From an uncultured Bacteroidales bacterium (lineage in GTDB: Bacteria; Bacteroidota; Bacteroidia; Bacteroidales; F082), in NCBI GenBank assembly GCA_946185535.1, contig CAMHJX010000004.1:1-64000 (forward strand): a stretch of 64,000 bases of DNA, written 5' to 3'. The notes beneath the pieces are model-generated. The model made no database searches. It was not told the DNA's origin and worked only from the letters and a program-made list of their open reading frames with translations. The position numbers and the translations under genes were made by a program. This document shows positions 35,188-43,259 of the stretch, piece after piece; position 1 is the first letter of the stretch, and each line of letters opens with the position of its first letter.

Positions 35188-35195
35188 TATTTTTG
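35188..35195 (+). promoter_or_regulatory. Promoter of the CpcT/CpeT-like gene, -7 element
   Basis: TATTTTTG, 28 bases before the ATG at 35224. Confidence 0.65.
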
Positions 35196-35223
35196 CACAC
35201 TCAAACCGAAGAAAGAATCTGAT

Positions 35224-35817
35224 ATGAAGAGAATAGCATTGGTTATTGCCGCTATATTGTTGGCATTTAGTAGTTTTGCTCAAAAACATCCCAAGTTTAC
35301 TGAAGAAGACGTCAAACAGTTTTACCGCACTATGCAAGGCGACTATGTCATGCAGGTGAACGATTCCACGACGGCGATGGTGCATTTTGTCCCGATTTGG
35401 GAGAAGCCCGATAACCGATTCCAATGGATGTATGTGGAGGCGACCATTGACAAAAATGTCGTGTTTCAGAAAGTTCTTGAAATCCAGCCAAAGACGAGCA
35501 AAAAGTTTCGCGTCTATCTTCACGATTTGAAGGATCCTGCAGAGTTTGCTGGGAAATGGGCCAATCGCAACTATTTTGACGGTTTCAACTCCAGTATACT
35601 CAAGGGTAAAAAGCGTATGACATTTGTGAAGACTTCCGACTTTTCCTATCAGACGAATGATGGCCCTATCCGATACAGTGCCTTGGATTGTTTCCCTAAA
35701 GGTGATTTGCTGCATGTCAAGTTTGTGCAGGCGGATGAGCGCTTTTTCATTAAGCGGGTGCCGAAGCGGACGAATCGAATCATCGGCTATCAAGGAATTA
35801 AGGAGCTGACAGATTAA
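35224..35817 (+). CDS. Exported protein, possible CpcT/CpeT-like (DUF1001) family
   Basis: 197 residues with a signal peptide (MKRIALVIAAILLAFSSFAQ). The body follows the order of CpcT/CpeT-like proteins: a short QFYRTMQGDY segment, VHFVPIWEK, then WMYVEATID with an acidic residue, RVYLHDLKDPAEFAG, and a basic tail. In cyanobacteria such proteins attach bilins to phycobiliproteins. The widespread Bacteroidetes exported versions have no known role. The match is from memory of the motif order, so treat the family name as tentative. It has its own promoter and ends at a palindromic terminator shared with the fucosidase gene. Confidence 0.6.
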   Translation: MKRIALVIAAILLAFSSFAQKHPKFTEEDVKQFYRTMQGDYVMQVNDSTTAMVHFVPIWEKPDNRFQWMYVEATIDKNVVFQKVLEIQPKTSKKFRVYLHDLKDPAEFAGKWANRNYFDGFNSSILKGKKRMTFVKTSDFSYQTNDGPIRYSALDCFPKGDLLHVKFVQADERFFIKRVPKRTNRIIGYQGIKELTD

Positions 35818-35830
35818 GTAAGATAGAAAA

Positions 35831-35876
35831 GAGGCTCCTTCGGTCGCTGAGCTTGTCGAAGCGTCGAAGGAGCCTC
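35831..35876. terminator. Bidirectional terminator built from a dispersed palindrome
   Basis: GAGGCTCCTTCG and CGAAGGAGCCTC form a 12-pair stem. The loop holds GGTCGCTGAGCTTGTCGAAG, a diverged arm of the element found in frame at 34032. It lies between two convergent genes and is followed by T residues. Confidence 0.7.
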
Positions 35877-35881
35877 CTTTT

Positions 35882-37609
35882 TCATTTCATCTTAAACACC
35901 CAAGCCGCTGTACTCTTCAAGTCACTGTATTTCAGTCCACTCGTGTCAATGAAAAGTTGACCATCCTTGTATGTCCAAGGCAAGGTTTTTGGGCAACCCA
36001 ACAATGTTACTTTCATATCATCGGCTGGCTTGTCGAGGCTCAACACCAATTGGTCTTCAGGGTAATCAAGAGCGATGGCATAGAGGGCATCTTTGCCTTG
36101 CGTGTAGCAGATGTTGGGTTGTTCGCAAGTATAGGTGGCTTTTAAGCCCATGGCGGGCAGCATGCTCCCAACTTGGAATCCGCTCATCACCTGTTTCTCC
36201 ATGTTTTTCGATGACCAATACAGACTGATGGTGGCCTCAAGCTCATCTTCCTCATAGAAGACTTCGATGCTGTGTTGCCCCTGCGCCAATTTTATCTTGC
36301 CAGTCTTCGCTTTTCTTGTGTCTTCGATGACATTTTTCCCGTCAATGATTAGTTTTGCTTTGTCATCGGTTTGGATTTCAAAGGTATAGATGTCGGCCAT
36401 GCAAGAGAACACTCCCTGCCAATGGGCTTGGAAATGGTCGCAGCTGATGGCAGGATCGGGCGAATTGCGCTTCCAGTCGAAGTTGATTTCGCTGTCGTTG
36501 CATACCACCTTGACAGGCTTCATCTCGTAGAACTTCTTATATGGTCGCGTGCCATAGATGGCTTCCCCGTTGATGTCGAGCCAACGACCGAGGTCAAGCA
36601 AACGTTCTTGCTGCAAGAGCGGGATTTTACCGTCAGCGGCAGGACCCACATTGAGCGTCATGCCACCGCCTGCCGCCACAAGGACGCAGAAATGACGGAT
36701 GAGCTCTTCGGAGGTCATGTGGTTTTCCAATGGCTCGTTGCGATTGAGGCCAAAAGAACGTCCCAAGCCACGACATTCCGCCCAGGGTCGGTCAGTGAGG
36801 GTGATGCCCGCGCTGTATTCAGGTGTGCGGAAACCGTGTTGTTGTCCTTCGCCCCAGCGGTCGTTGACGATGGCTTCTTTGCCGACCGTGTTATAGTACC
36901 ACGAAATCAACTCTGTGGCATGCCATTGCTCGGCAGTGTTGCGCCATTCACCATCGGTGAAGAGGATGGTCGGTTTGTATTTGGTTATCAGCTCCTTGAA
37001 TTGCGGAATCATGTGCGTGTCGACATAGGTGCCGATGTTCTCGTCGGGGTCGACATACCAGCGGTAGATGTCGCTTTTCCATTCGGGTAGCGAGTAGTAG
37101 AAGCCCATTTTGAGGCCTTTGTTGCGCACGGCATCAGTCAACTCACCGCAGATGTCGCGCTTTGGTCCGACCTCAACAGAATTCCATCCTGGTGCATATT
37201 GGCTCGGCCAGAGGCAGAAACCATCGTGGTGCTTCGAGACCAAAAGCACGTATTTCGCCCCCGATTTCTTGAAGAGGTCGGCCCATTCGTCAGGATTCCA
37301 AAGCTCGGCTTTCCACATCGGCGCAAAGTCCTCATACTGAAAGTCTTTGCCATAGATGCGTTCTTGGAAAGCCTTGCGGTCGTCGTTGGTCATCAGGCCG
37401 CGATAATACCATTCGGCGTAGCCTTCGAGACTGGCGTAGGCCGGCACGGAATACACGCCCCAATGGATGAAAATGCCCAATTTGGCGTCGCTGAACCACT
37501 GCGGGTAGCCTCGCTCGTTGATGGATTCCCAAGTGGGTTGCACTTGGGCGGAAAGGATGTTGCTCAGCAGCATGGCTGCAAAAAGAGGTAGGATTCTGTG
37601 TGTTTTCAT
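35882..37609 (-). CDS. Alpha-L-fucosidase, GH29, with C-terminal PA14-like domain
   Basis: 575 residues from the ATG of MKTHRILPLFAAMLLSNILS, a signal peptide. The GH29 barrel has WFSDAKLGIFIHWGVYSVPA, VLLVSKHHDGFCLWPS and the nucleophile segment ILFTDGEW (Asp219). After the barrel, about residues 400-490 (FEIQTDDKAKLIIDGKNV, then QHSIEVFYEE) look like a PA14 carbohydrate-binding domain. It removes terminal fucose from glycans such as mucins or milk oligosaccharides in the periplasm or at the surface. The frame runs open 260 codons further upstream, but that stretch is antisense to the amylase gene and not part of the protein. It is divergent from the GH13 gene. Confidence 0.93.
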   Translation of the reverse strand: MKTHRILPLFAAMLLSNILSAQVQPTWESINERGYPQWFSDAKLGIFIHWGVYSVPAYASLEGYAEWYYRGLMTNDDRKAFQERIYGKDFQYEDFAPMWKAELWNPDEWADLFKKSGAKYVLLVSKHHDGFCLWPSQYAPGWNSVEVGPKRDICGELTDAVRNKGLKMGFYYSLPEWKSDIYRWYVDPDENIGTYVDTHMIPQFKELITKYKPTILFTDGEWRNTAEQWHATELISWYYNTVGKEAIVNDRWGEGQQHGFRTPEYSAGITLTDRPWAECRGLGRSFGLNRNEPLENHMTSEELIRHFCVLVAAGGGMTLNVGPAADGKIPLLQQERLLDLGRWLDINGEAIYGTRPYKKFYEMKPVKVVCNDSEINFDWKRNSPDPAISCDHFQAHWQGVFSCMADIYTFEIQTDDKAKLIIDGKNVIEDTRKAKTGKIKLAQGQHSIEVFYEEDELEATISLYWSSKNMEKQVMSGFQVGSMLPAMGLKATYTCEQPNICYTQGKDALYAIALDYPEDQLVLSLDKPADDMKVTLLGCPKTLPWTYKDGQLFIDTSGLKYSDLKSTAAWVFKMK

Positions 37610-37615
37610 AATGTG

Positions 37616-37623
37616 CAAAAGTA
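37616..37623 (-). promoter_or_regulatory. Fucosidase promoter, -7 element, nearly leaderless
   Basis: TACTTTTG on the minus strand ends only six bases before the fucosidase ATG, so transcription should begin at or next to the start codon. Confidence 0.6.
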
Positions 37624-37663
37624 GTATATTTTTCCAAAACGGCAGGTATTGACAGAATTTTTC

Positions 37664-37671
37664 TATTTTTG
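37664..37671 (+). promoter_or_regulatory. GH13 gene promoter, -7 element, probably leaderless
   Basis: TATTTTTG ends four bases before the ATG at 37676, leaving no room for a 5' leader. Confidence 0.6.
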
Positions 37672-37675
37672 CGAT

Positions 37676-39202
37676 ATGAATATCTATCAACTCTTTGTAC
37701 GGCTTTTCGGTAACAAACAGACCGAATTGCGTTTTTATGGCAGCAAAGCTGAGAACGGCTGCGGCATTTTCAACGACATCGACGATCGTGCGCTCAACGC
37801 CATCAAGGACTTGGGCATCACGCACATTTGGCTGACGGGCATCTTGGAACATGCCTCCGAGTCGACGGGCACTCACCCTGATATTACCAAGGGCAGGGCA
37901 GGCTCGCCTTACGCTGTCACCGACTATCGCGCCGTCGACCCTGATTTGGGCACGATGGCCGATTTCGAGCAGTTGGTTATGCGCATTCACAGTCACGGGA
38001 TGAAAGTGATCATCGACTTTATTCCCAATCATTTGGCGCGACAGAACAAAGGCTTCGATGCCTGCAATTTCTATTATTGTGAGGGGCAGGCGTTTGTTTC
38101 GCCTCGTAAAACGGTGGAACCGTTTTACGAGGAGTTTCCCGCCAAGGCAACGGGCAATAATGTCTTTGCGCCAAATCCGCGCCTCAATGATTGGTACGAC
38201 ACCGTGAAACTGAACTATGATTGTCACGACACTTGGGAAAAAATGCTGAGTATCTTGAAGTTCTGGTGCGCCAAGCAGGTCGATGGCTTCCGTGTCGATA
38301 TGGCCGAGATGGTGCCTGTAGCGTTTTGGCAGTGGGCGATTGCCGAGTTGCGCAAGGATTACCAGCCGCTGATGATTGCAGAAATCTACCAACCAGCGCT
38401 TTATGAATTATTCTTGGAAGCTGGGTTTGATTATTTGTATGACAAGGTTGGGCTGTACAATACTTTGGAAAACATTTTGTGTCACGGCCATGAGGCGAAG
38501 GAAATCACCCAAGTTTGGAAGGATTTGCACGACTTGGACCTGCACATGCTGCGCTTCATGGAGAATCACGACGAGAAGCGCTTGGCCTCGCCGCATTTCG
38601 TGGGCGATGCCTTTGCGGCCTTGCCCGCCGTGGCGCTTTCCGCCTTGATAAATACGGGACCATTCATGGTTTACAATGGCCAAGAGAGTGGGGAAGAGGC
38701 GAATGGTGAAATGGGTTACAGTGGCGATGATGGCCGCACTTCCATCTTCGACTATTGCCACATGCCGCAGCACCAAAAATGGATGAATAGTGGCTTGTTT
38801 GATGGCGTAAGCTTCGATGATGCGCAAAAAAAGTTGTTTGGTTACTATCGTAATCTATTGCATTTCAGGACGGAACATTCAGCCGTCAGCGAGGGCAAGT
38901 TCTATGACTTGATGTGGTGCAACCCTTGGTATTCCAATTTCGACCCGCAGTTTGTCTATGCCTTTTTGCGTTATACCGAAAAGGAGCGTTTGCTCGTCGT
39001 CGTGAACTTCAACCGCAGCGAAGCCCGTGATGTGGAGGTAAAAATCCCGCACGATGCCTTGGCCTTGATGGGCCGAAGCAAAGCCAACGAATTTGATATG
39101 AATGATTTCGCTTCTGAGGTGCATCCTGTTCATTTGGAGGCTTCGGAAACGAAAGTGGTTGATTTGGATTCGGGCGAGGTAGTGTTCCATGGTATCAGTT
39201 GA
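37676..39202 (+). CDS. Alpha-amylase family glycoside hydrolase, GH13, cytoplasmic
   Basis: 508 residues beginning MNIYQLFVRLFGNKQTE, with no signal peptide. Conserved GH13 regions are all present: VIIDFIPNHLA (I), GFRVDMAEMV with nucleophile Asp208 (II), MIAEIY with acid Glu236 (III), and MENHDEKR with Asp299 (IV). Its substrate is probably an alpha-glucan or malto-oligosaccharide in the cytoplasm. The glgB-type gene two loci downstream fits glycogen metabolism. A TTG upstream at 37649 is open but lies before the promoter element, so 37676 is the start. Divergent from the fucosidase. Confidence 0.92.
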   Translation: MNIYQLFVRLFGNKQTELRFYGSKAENGCGIFNDIDDRALNAIKDLGITHIWLTGILEHASESTGTHPDITKGRAGSPYAVTDYRAVDPDLGTMADFEQLVMRIHSHGMKVIIDFIPNHLARQNKGFDACNFYYCEGQAFVSPRKTVEPFYEEFPAKATGNNVFAPNPRLNDWYDTVKLNYDCHDTWEKMLSILKFWCAKQVDGFRVDMAEMVPVAFWQWAIAELRKDYQPLMIAEIYQPALYELFLEAGFDYLYDKVGLYNTLENILCHGHEAKEITQVWKDLHDLDLHMLRFMENHDEKRLASPHFVGDAFAALPAVALSALINTGPFMVYNGQESGEEANGEMGYSGDDGRTSIFDYCHMPQHQKWMNSGLFDGVSFDDAQKKLFGYYRNLLHFRTEHSAVSEGKFYDLMWCNPWYSNFDPQFVYAFLRYTEKERLLVVVNFNRSEARDVEVKIPHDALALMGRSKANEFDMNDFASEVHPVHLEASETKVVDLDSGEVVFHGIS

Positions 39203-39273
39203 CTTTTTTTGAGCTGACTTGATGTTTTTTTAATATAATTACACAATAAGTGTAATGTAAATGAAAAAATTTC

Positions 39274-39281
39274 TATTTTTG
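39274..39281 (+). promoter_or_regulatory. Promoter of the second ATPase gene, -7 element
   Basis: TATTTTTG, 65 bases before the ATG at 39347. A three-unit tandem repeat fills most of the leader. Confidence 0.6.
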
Positions 39282-39287
39282 CATTGC

Positions 39288-39329
39288 GGAAAATTCGTTG
39301 CGTAAAGTTCGTTACGAAAAGTTCGCAAT
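39288..39329 (+). repeat. Three tandem 14-base repeats in the leader of the second ATPase gene
   Basis: GGAAAATTCGTTGC, GTAAAGTTCGTTAC and GAAAAGTTCGCAAT lie head to tail. CATTGCG before and CGCAATG at the end also form an inverted pair. They sit between the promoter and start codon and could be operator sites or an RNA structure. Confidence 0.65.
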
Positions 39330-39346
39330 GAAAATAGGTAGTTATT

Positions 39347-40486
39347 ATGGCAGGAAAAAAACAAAAACAGCTTGATAATCCGTTTGTTTTCCAAGGATAC
39401 GAAGGACCAGAATACTTCTGTGACCGTGTCAAAGAAACGGAAAATTTGATTTCTTCGCTCAAAAACGGACGCAATATCACCCTAATTTCGCCTAGAAAAA
39501 TAGGAAAAACGGGGTTGATAAACCATACATTTTATCAGATTAAGATGGAAAATAAAGATGCAATTTGCATCTATATTGACATTTTTTCGACCAAAAACAT
39601 TCAAGAATTTGTCGAATTATTGTGCAAGACGGTTATCGAGGAGGCGTTGGAAAGGGAAAAATCGTTTGCGAACAAGGTGTTGGATTTTTTTAAGGGGCTT
39701 CGACCTACCATCTCTCCGGATTTGATGACGGGGATGCCAACTGTTTCGGTGAGTGTGGTTCCTGCGCAAGCTGAATATACGCTCAAGAGCGTTTTCTCCC
39801 ATTTAAACGGCTTGGGCAAGCCGGTGTACATGGCCATAGATGAGTTTCAGCAGATTACAGAATATCCTGAAACGGGCACTGAGGCCTTGTTGCGTTCCTA
39901 TATTCAGTTTATCCACCATGTGAATTTTATCTTTTCCGGAAGCAAGAAACACTTGATGGAGGAGATGTTTTGTGCTCCCAACAGGCCTTTCTACCAAAGT
40001 ACTCAGCTGATGAACTTGGAGCCATTGCAAGAGGATGTCTATTACGACTTTGCCAGCAATTTTTTCGAGGCAAAGAAAGGTTCGTTTAGTCAGCAGGTGT
40101 TCCATGACATTTATCAGCGTTTTGACGGCTTTACCTGGTATCTGCAAGCCATCCTGAATCGATTGTATGAGCAAGGGAAAAAGGTGGAAACGGACAAACA
40201 AGCCGTAGATGCGATTTTGTTCCATGTCAACGCATTGGCACCACATTATCAAATGCTTACCTCGTTTTTGACCGACAACCAGTTCAGTTTGCTCAAAGCC
40301 ATCGCCCGTGCAGAGCTTGTTGAACAGCCATTGAGCAATGAGTTTATCAAGCGTTTCGAATTGCCTAGCACGAGCAGTGTCAAGTCAGCCTTGTCGGTGC
40401 TGGTGGACAAAGACTTGGTTTACCAGACCAGTAAGGGCTATATCATATACGACCGTTTCCTTGGCCTTTGGTTGAAGCGGCTGTGA
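39347..40486 (+). CDS. AAA ATPase of the archaeal-ATPase (COG1672-like) family
   Basis: 379 residues. Walker A is SPRKIGKT at about 48-55, Walker B VYMAIDEF near 161-168, and a sensor-type FIFSGSKKHLMEEMF follows. The C-terminal 80 residues form a winged helix (FSLLKAIARAELVEQPL, then VKSALSVLVDKDLV). Unlike the ATPases at 15012 and 50614, it has no C-terminal nuclease-like domain. The family is widespread and expanded in Bacteroidetes, and its role is unknown. The ATG is set by the tandem-repeat leader and promoter upstream. It lies between two alpha-glucan genes without an obvious functional link. Confidence 0.85.
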   Translation: MAGKKQKQLDNPFVFQGYEGPEYFCDRVKETENLISSLKNGRNITLISPRKIGKTGLINHTFYQIKMENKDAICIYIDIFSTKNIQEFVELLCKTVIEEALEREKSFANKVLDFFKGLRPTISPDLMTGMPTVSVSVVPAQAEYTLKSVFSHLNGLGKPVYMAIDEFQQITEYPETGTEALLRSYIQFIHHVNFIFSGSKKHLMEEMFCAPNRPFYQSTQLMNLEPLQEDVYYDFASNFFEAKKGSFSQQVFHDIYQRFDGFTWYLQAILNRLYEQGKKVETDKQAVDAILFHVNALAPHYQMLTSFLTDNQFSLLKAIARAELVEQPLSNEFIKRFELPSTSSVKSALSVLVDKDLVYQTSKGYIIYDRFLGLWLKRL

Positions 40487-40534
40487 TGTGAACAGTCAAT
40501 GTTTTGATTTTTGTAAGATTTGTAGATAATTTGT

Positions 40535-40542
40535 TATTTTTG
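40535..40542 (+). promoter_or_regulatory. Branching enzyme promoter, -7 element
   Basis: TATTTTTG, 22 bases before the ATG at 40565. Confidence 0.65.
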
Positions 40543-40564
40543 CAGTAATAAAAAGAACTATGCT

Positions 40565-42565
40565 ATGCTTCCCCTTGTAAAAAACGACCCTTGGCTCAAC
40601 CCTGTCAGCAAAGCCGTTGACGACCGCCACAACCGTTACGAACAACGGTTGAACGACATAAAAAACAACTATGGCAGCCTCAAAACCTTTGCCACGGCAC
40701 ACCAGTTTTTGGGCTTCAACTACGACAAACGCCGTCACGGTTGGTGGTACCGCGAGTGGGCACCCGCCGCACATTACCTCTCTCTTATGGGCGACTTCAA
40801 CAACTGGAACCGCTATGAATATCCTCTGGAGCTGGCAGGTGCAGGCCTGTGGGAGATCTTTCTGCCCGACAGCGAATTTGGTGATAGGCTTGTCCATGGC
40901 AGTAAGCTAAAGGTGCTGGTGCAGTCGCAAATTGGGGAACATGAGCGCATCCCTGTGTATATCAAGCGAGTGATTCAGGACGAAGGCAACAAGGACTTCG
41001 CAGGTCAGTTTTGGAATCCGCCCACACCTTATATATATAAACATGCTGCACCGCAACTGAAAGACGAGCCTCTGCTGATCTACGAGACGCATGTTGGCAT
41101 GGCACAGGAGGAGGCTAGGGTAGGAACCTACAAGGAGTTTACAGAAAAGATATTGCCACGCATCAAGGCCGACGGCTACAACGCCATCCAACTCATGGCT
41201 ATCGCCGAACATCCTTATTATGGCTCGTTCGGTTATCATGTCTCCAATTTCTTCGCACCGAGTTCGCGTTTCGGTACACCCGAAGAGTTGAAAGAGCTCA
41301 TCGATATGGCACACGGCATGGGTATGCTGGTCATTATGGACCTTGTGCATTCCCACACGGTGAAAAACATCCGCGAAGGCATCAACTTGTTCGATGGCTC
41401 TGACAGTCAATACCTGCATCCTGGAGTGCGTGGCAATCATGACCTCTGGGATTCCAAACTCTTCAACTATGGCAAGGAGGAGACCCTGCAATTTCTGCTC
41501 TCTAATGTGCGCTATTGGTTGGAAGAGTTCCGCTTCGATGGCTTCCGTTTCGATGGTGTAACATCCATGCTCTACCTCGATCACGGCATTGGAACGACGT
41601 TTGATGCGCCAGAGAAATACTTTGGCGATAATGTGGATGACGATGCAGTCACCTATATGCAACTGGCCAATACACTTTGCCATGAGCTGAATCCGAAAGC
41701 CGTCACTATTGCGGAGGATGTGAGCGGCATGCCTGGTCTCTGCAACCCTATCGCTGACGGTGGCATGGGCTTCGACTACCGCTTGGGCATGGGCTTGCCC
41801 GACTTTTGGATTAAGGTGCTGAAGGACGAGCCGGAGGAGCAGTGGAACATGAAGAACTTCTTCTTCACCATGACCAACCACCTGCCGCAGACCAAGACGG
41901 TGGCATACGCCGAGAGCCATGACCAGGCACTTGTGGGCGACCAAACCATCGCCTTCCGTCTGATGGGCAGTGAAATGTACACTGCAATGAGCCTCGATAC
42001 GCCTTCGATGACCGTCGACCGTGGCATTGCCCTGCATAAGATGATTCGCCTCTTCACGCTCACTTTGGGCGGCGAGGCTTGGCTCAATTTCATGGGCAAT
42101 GAGTTCGGCCATCCCGAGTGGATCGATTTCCCGCGTCTCGACAACGGCTGGAGCTACCAATACGCCCGTCGCCAGTGGTCGTTGGTGGACAATGACAACT
42201 TGAAATACCGCTTCATGGGTGCTTTCGATAAGGCCATGCTCGATTTTGTGAAGCACCATCCCGTGATGCAGGCACCACCTGCGTGGATGCTCTATGCCGA
42301 CGAGGAAAACAAGACCGTCGTCTACGAGCGTGGTAACCTCATTTTTGTCTTCAACTGGGGGCCGCATTCTGTAGCCGATTACAAGATTCCCGTCAGGGAG
42401 ACAGGCGACTATCGCATCATCCTTACCACCGACGACAAGGCTTTCGGCGGCTTTGGGAATATTGATGCAAGTGTGAGGTTTCCTTCGGAGAAGAAGGGGG
42501 ATGACATCACAATGAAAATCTACAATGTGAGTCGCGTGGCGACGGTGTACCAACGCATTCCATAA
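40565..42565 (+). CDS. glgB: 1,4-alpha-glucan branching enzyme, eukaryote-like GH13_8 type
   Basis: Makes alpha-1,6 branches in glycogen. 666 residues: an N-terminal CBM48 domain (about 55-150; WREWAPAAHYLSLMGDFNNW-like start), a GH13 barrel, and a C-terminal beta domain. The catalytic residues are Asp330 in GFRFDGVTSM, Glu384 in TIAEDVSG and Asp453 in AESHDQALVGD. NEFGHPEWIDFPR is typical of the eukaryotic-type branching enzymes found in Bacteroidetes. It has its own promoter and a strong terminator. An out-of-frame ATG lies five bases before the true start. With the GH13 gene at 37676 it points to storage-glucan metabolism. Confidence 0.95.
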   Translation: MLPLVKNDPWLNPVSKAVDDRHNRYEQRLNDIKNNYGSLKTFATAHQFLGFNYDKRRHGWWYREWAPAAHYLSLMGDFNNWNRYEYPLELAGAGLWEIFLPDSEFGDRLVHGSKLKVLVQSQIGEHERIPVYIKRVIQDEGNKDFAGQFWNPPTPYIYKHAAPQLKDEPLLIYETHVGMAQEEARVGTYKEFTEKILPRIKADGYNAIQLMAIAEHPYYGSFGYHVSNFFAPSSRFGTPEELKELIDMAHGMGMLVIMDLVHSHTVKNIREGINLFDGSDSQYLHPGVRGNHDLWDSKLFNYGKEETLQFLLSNVRYWLEEFRFDGFRFDGVTSMLYLDHGIGTTFDAPEKYFGDNVDDDAVTYMQLANTLCHELNPKAVTIAEDVSGMPGLCNPIADGGMGFDYRLGMGLPDFWIKVLKDEPEEQWNMKNFFFTMTNHLPQTKTVAYAESHDQALVGDQTIAFRLMGSEMYTAMSLDTPSMTVDRGIALHKMIRLFTLTLGGEAWLNFMGNEFGHPEWIDFPRLDNGWSYQYARRQWSLVDNDNLKYRFMGAFDKAMLDFVKHHPVMQAPPAWMLYADEENKTVVYERGNLIFVFNWGPHSVADYKIPVRETGDYRIILTTDDKAFGGFGNIDASVRFPSEKKGDDITMKIYNVSRVATVYQRIP

Positions 42566-42571
42566 ACGACA

Positions 42572-42595
42572 AAAGCCGCTCCGAAGAGCGGCTTT
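42572..42595 (+). terminator. Rho-independent terminator of the branching enzyme gene
   Basis: AAAGCCGCTC and GAGCGGCTTT around a CGAA tetraloop, followed by T residues, seven bases past the stop codon. Confidence 0.88.
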
Positions 42596-42636
42596 TTTTA
42601 TAGAGATGCAAAGTTGGCATCTCAAATCTTTATGAT

Positions 42637-43137
42637 TTAGAAGTTGTAGTACAAACCAATTGACGATGTGCCTAAACCACAATCCAGGAAGAAGCCTTCG
42701 CCTCTTTCAAAGAGGTGGTCATAACCCAAGAAGCCAAAACGGAATGCAGCTGTCCAGTGCTCGGTGGCCATCCAGGCAATACCAGGTCTGAGACCAACGG
42801 CATACATTTGTGGGCTGAGGAGGTCGATGTCGCCAGCGAGATCGCAGAACAGCGAGAACTTCTCGATGGTGCAAGCCGTATAGCGGACGTAAGGTTGGAT
42901 GCAGAATTGGTTGAAATTCACATCAACAATGTCGGTTTTGTCGTCAACGTGACGAAAGGCCAAGCCAGCGGCGACAGTCCAGCGCTCGTTGAATGAGTAA
43001 CCGATTTCAGGGGCAATCTTGAATTCGGTTTTGTTCTTTTGGAAACCTGCATTGGCCGAACCGCCAATCCAAAGTTGAGCGTTTGCGCTAAGGATGCCAA
43101 CGAAGGCAAGGGCTAAGGTCAAAAATAATTTCTTCAT
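42637..43137 (-). CDS. Small outer-membrane beta-barrel protein
   Basis: 166 residues: signal peptide (MKKLFLTLALAFVGILSANA), then eight candidate beta strands alternating hydrophobic and polar residues (LWIGGSANAGFQKN, IAPEIGYSFNERWTVAAGLA, AAFRFGFLGYDHL), ending in an aromatic C-terminus (IGLYYNF). The layout fits an OmpX- or OmpW-type eight-strand barrel. Role unknown. It has its own TATTTTTG promoter 60 bases upstream. Sequence is unlike the barrel at 11426 apart from the general pattern. Confidence 0.78.
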   Translation of the reverse strand: MKKLFLTLALAFVGILSANAQLWIGGSANAGFQKNKTEFKIAPEIGYSFNERWTVAAGLAFRHVDDKTDIVDVNFNQFCIQPYVRYTACTIEKFSLFCDLAGDIDLLSPQMYAVGLRPGIAWMATEHWTAAFRFGFLGYDHLFERGEGFFLDCGLGTSSIGLYYNF

Positions 43138-43197
43138 TTTGATTAAGTTTAAGTTAATAATTAGGTTAGGTGTTTTTGTCGATTATTTAAGACGCGG

Positions 43198-43205
43198 CAA
43201 AAATA
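43198..43205 (-). promoter_or_regulatory. Promoter of the small barrel gene, -7 element
   Basis: TATTTTTG on the minus strand, 60 bases before the ATG at 43137. Confidence 0.62.
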
Positions 43206-43259
43206 GCAAATAATATGCCACGATGCTTTTGCTTGATGCTTAAATTGTCCCAATAGGTC

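Noticed and set aside
30337..37609. A polysaccharide utilisation locus built on the TonB receptor and fucosidase
   Set aside because: No SusD-type gene is present, the receptor is short for SusC, and the genes lie on different strands with separate promoters.
37610..38392. A 260-residue N-terminal extension of the fucosidase
   Set aside because: It is antisense to the GH13 gene and precedes a proper signal peptide with its own promoter; nothing in it resembles a domain.
40907..42682. A 591-codon minus-strand open frame opposite the branching enzyme gene
   Set aside because: It is an antisense shadow of glgB; it also runs through the glgB terminator hairpin.
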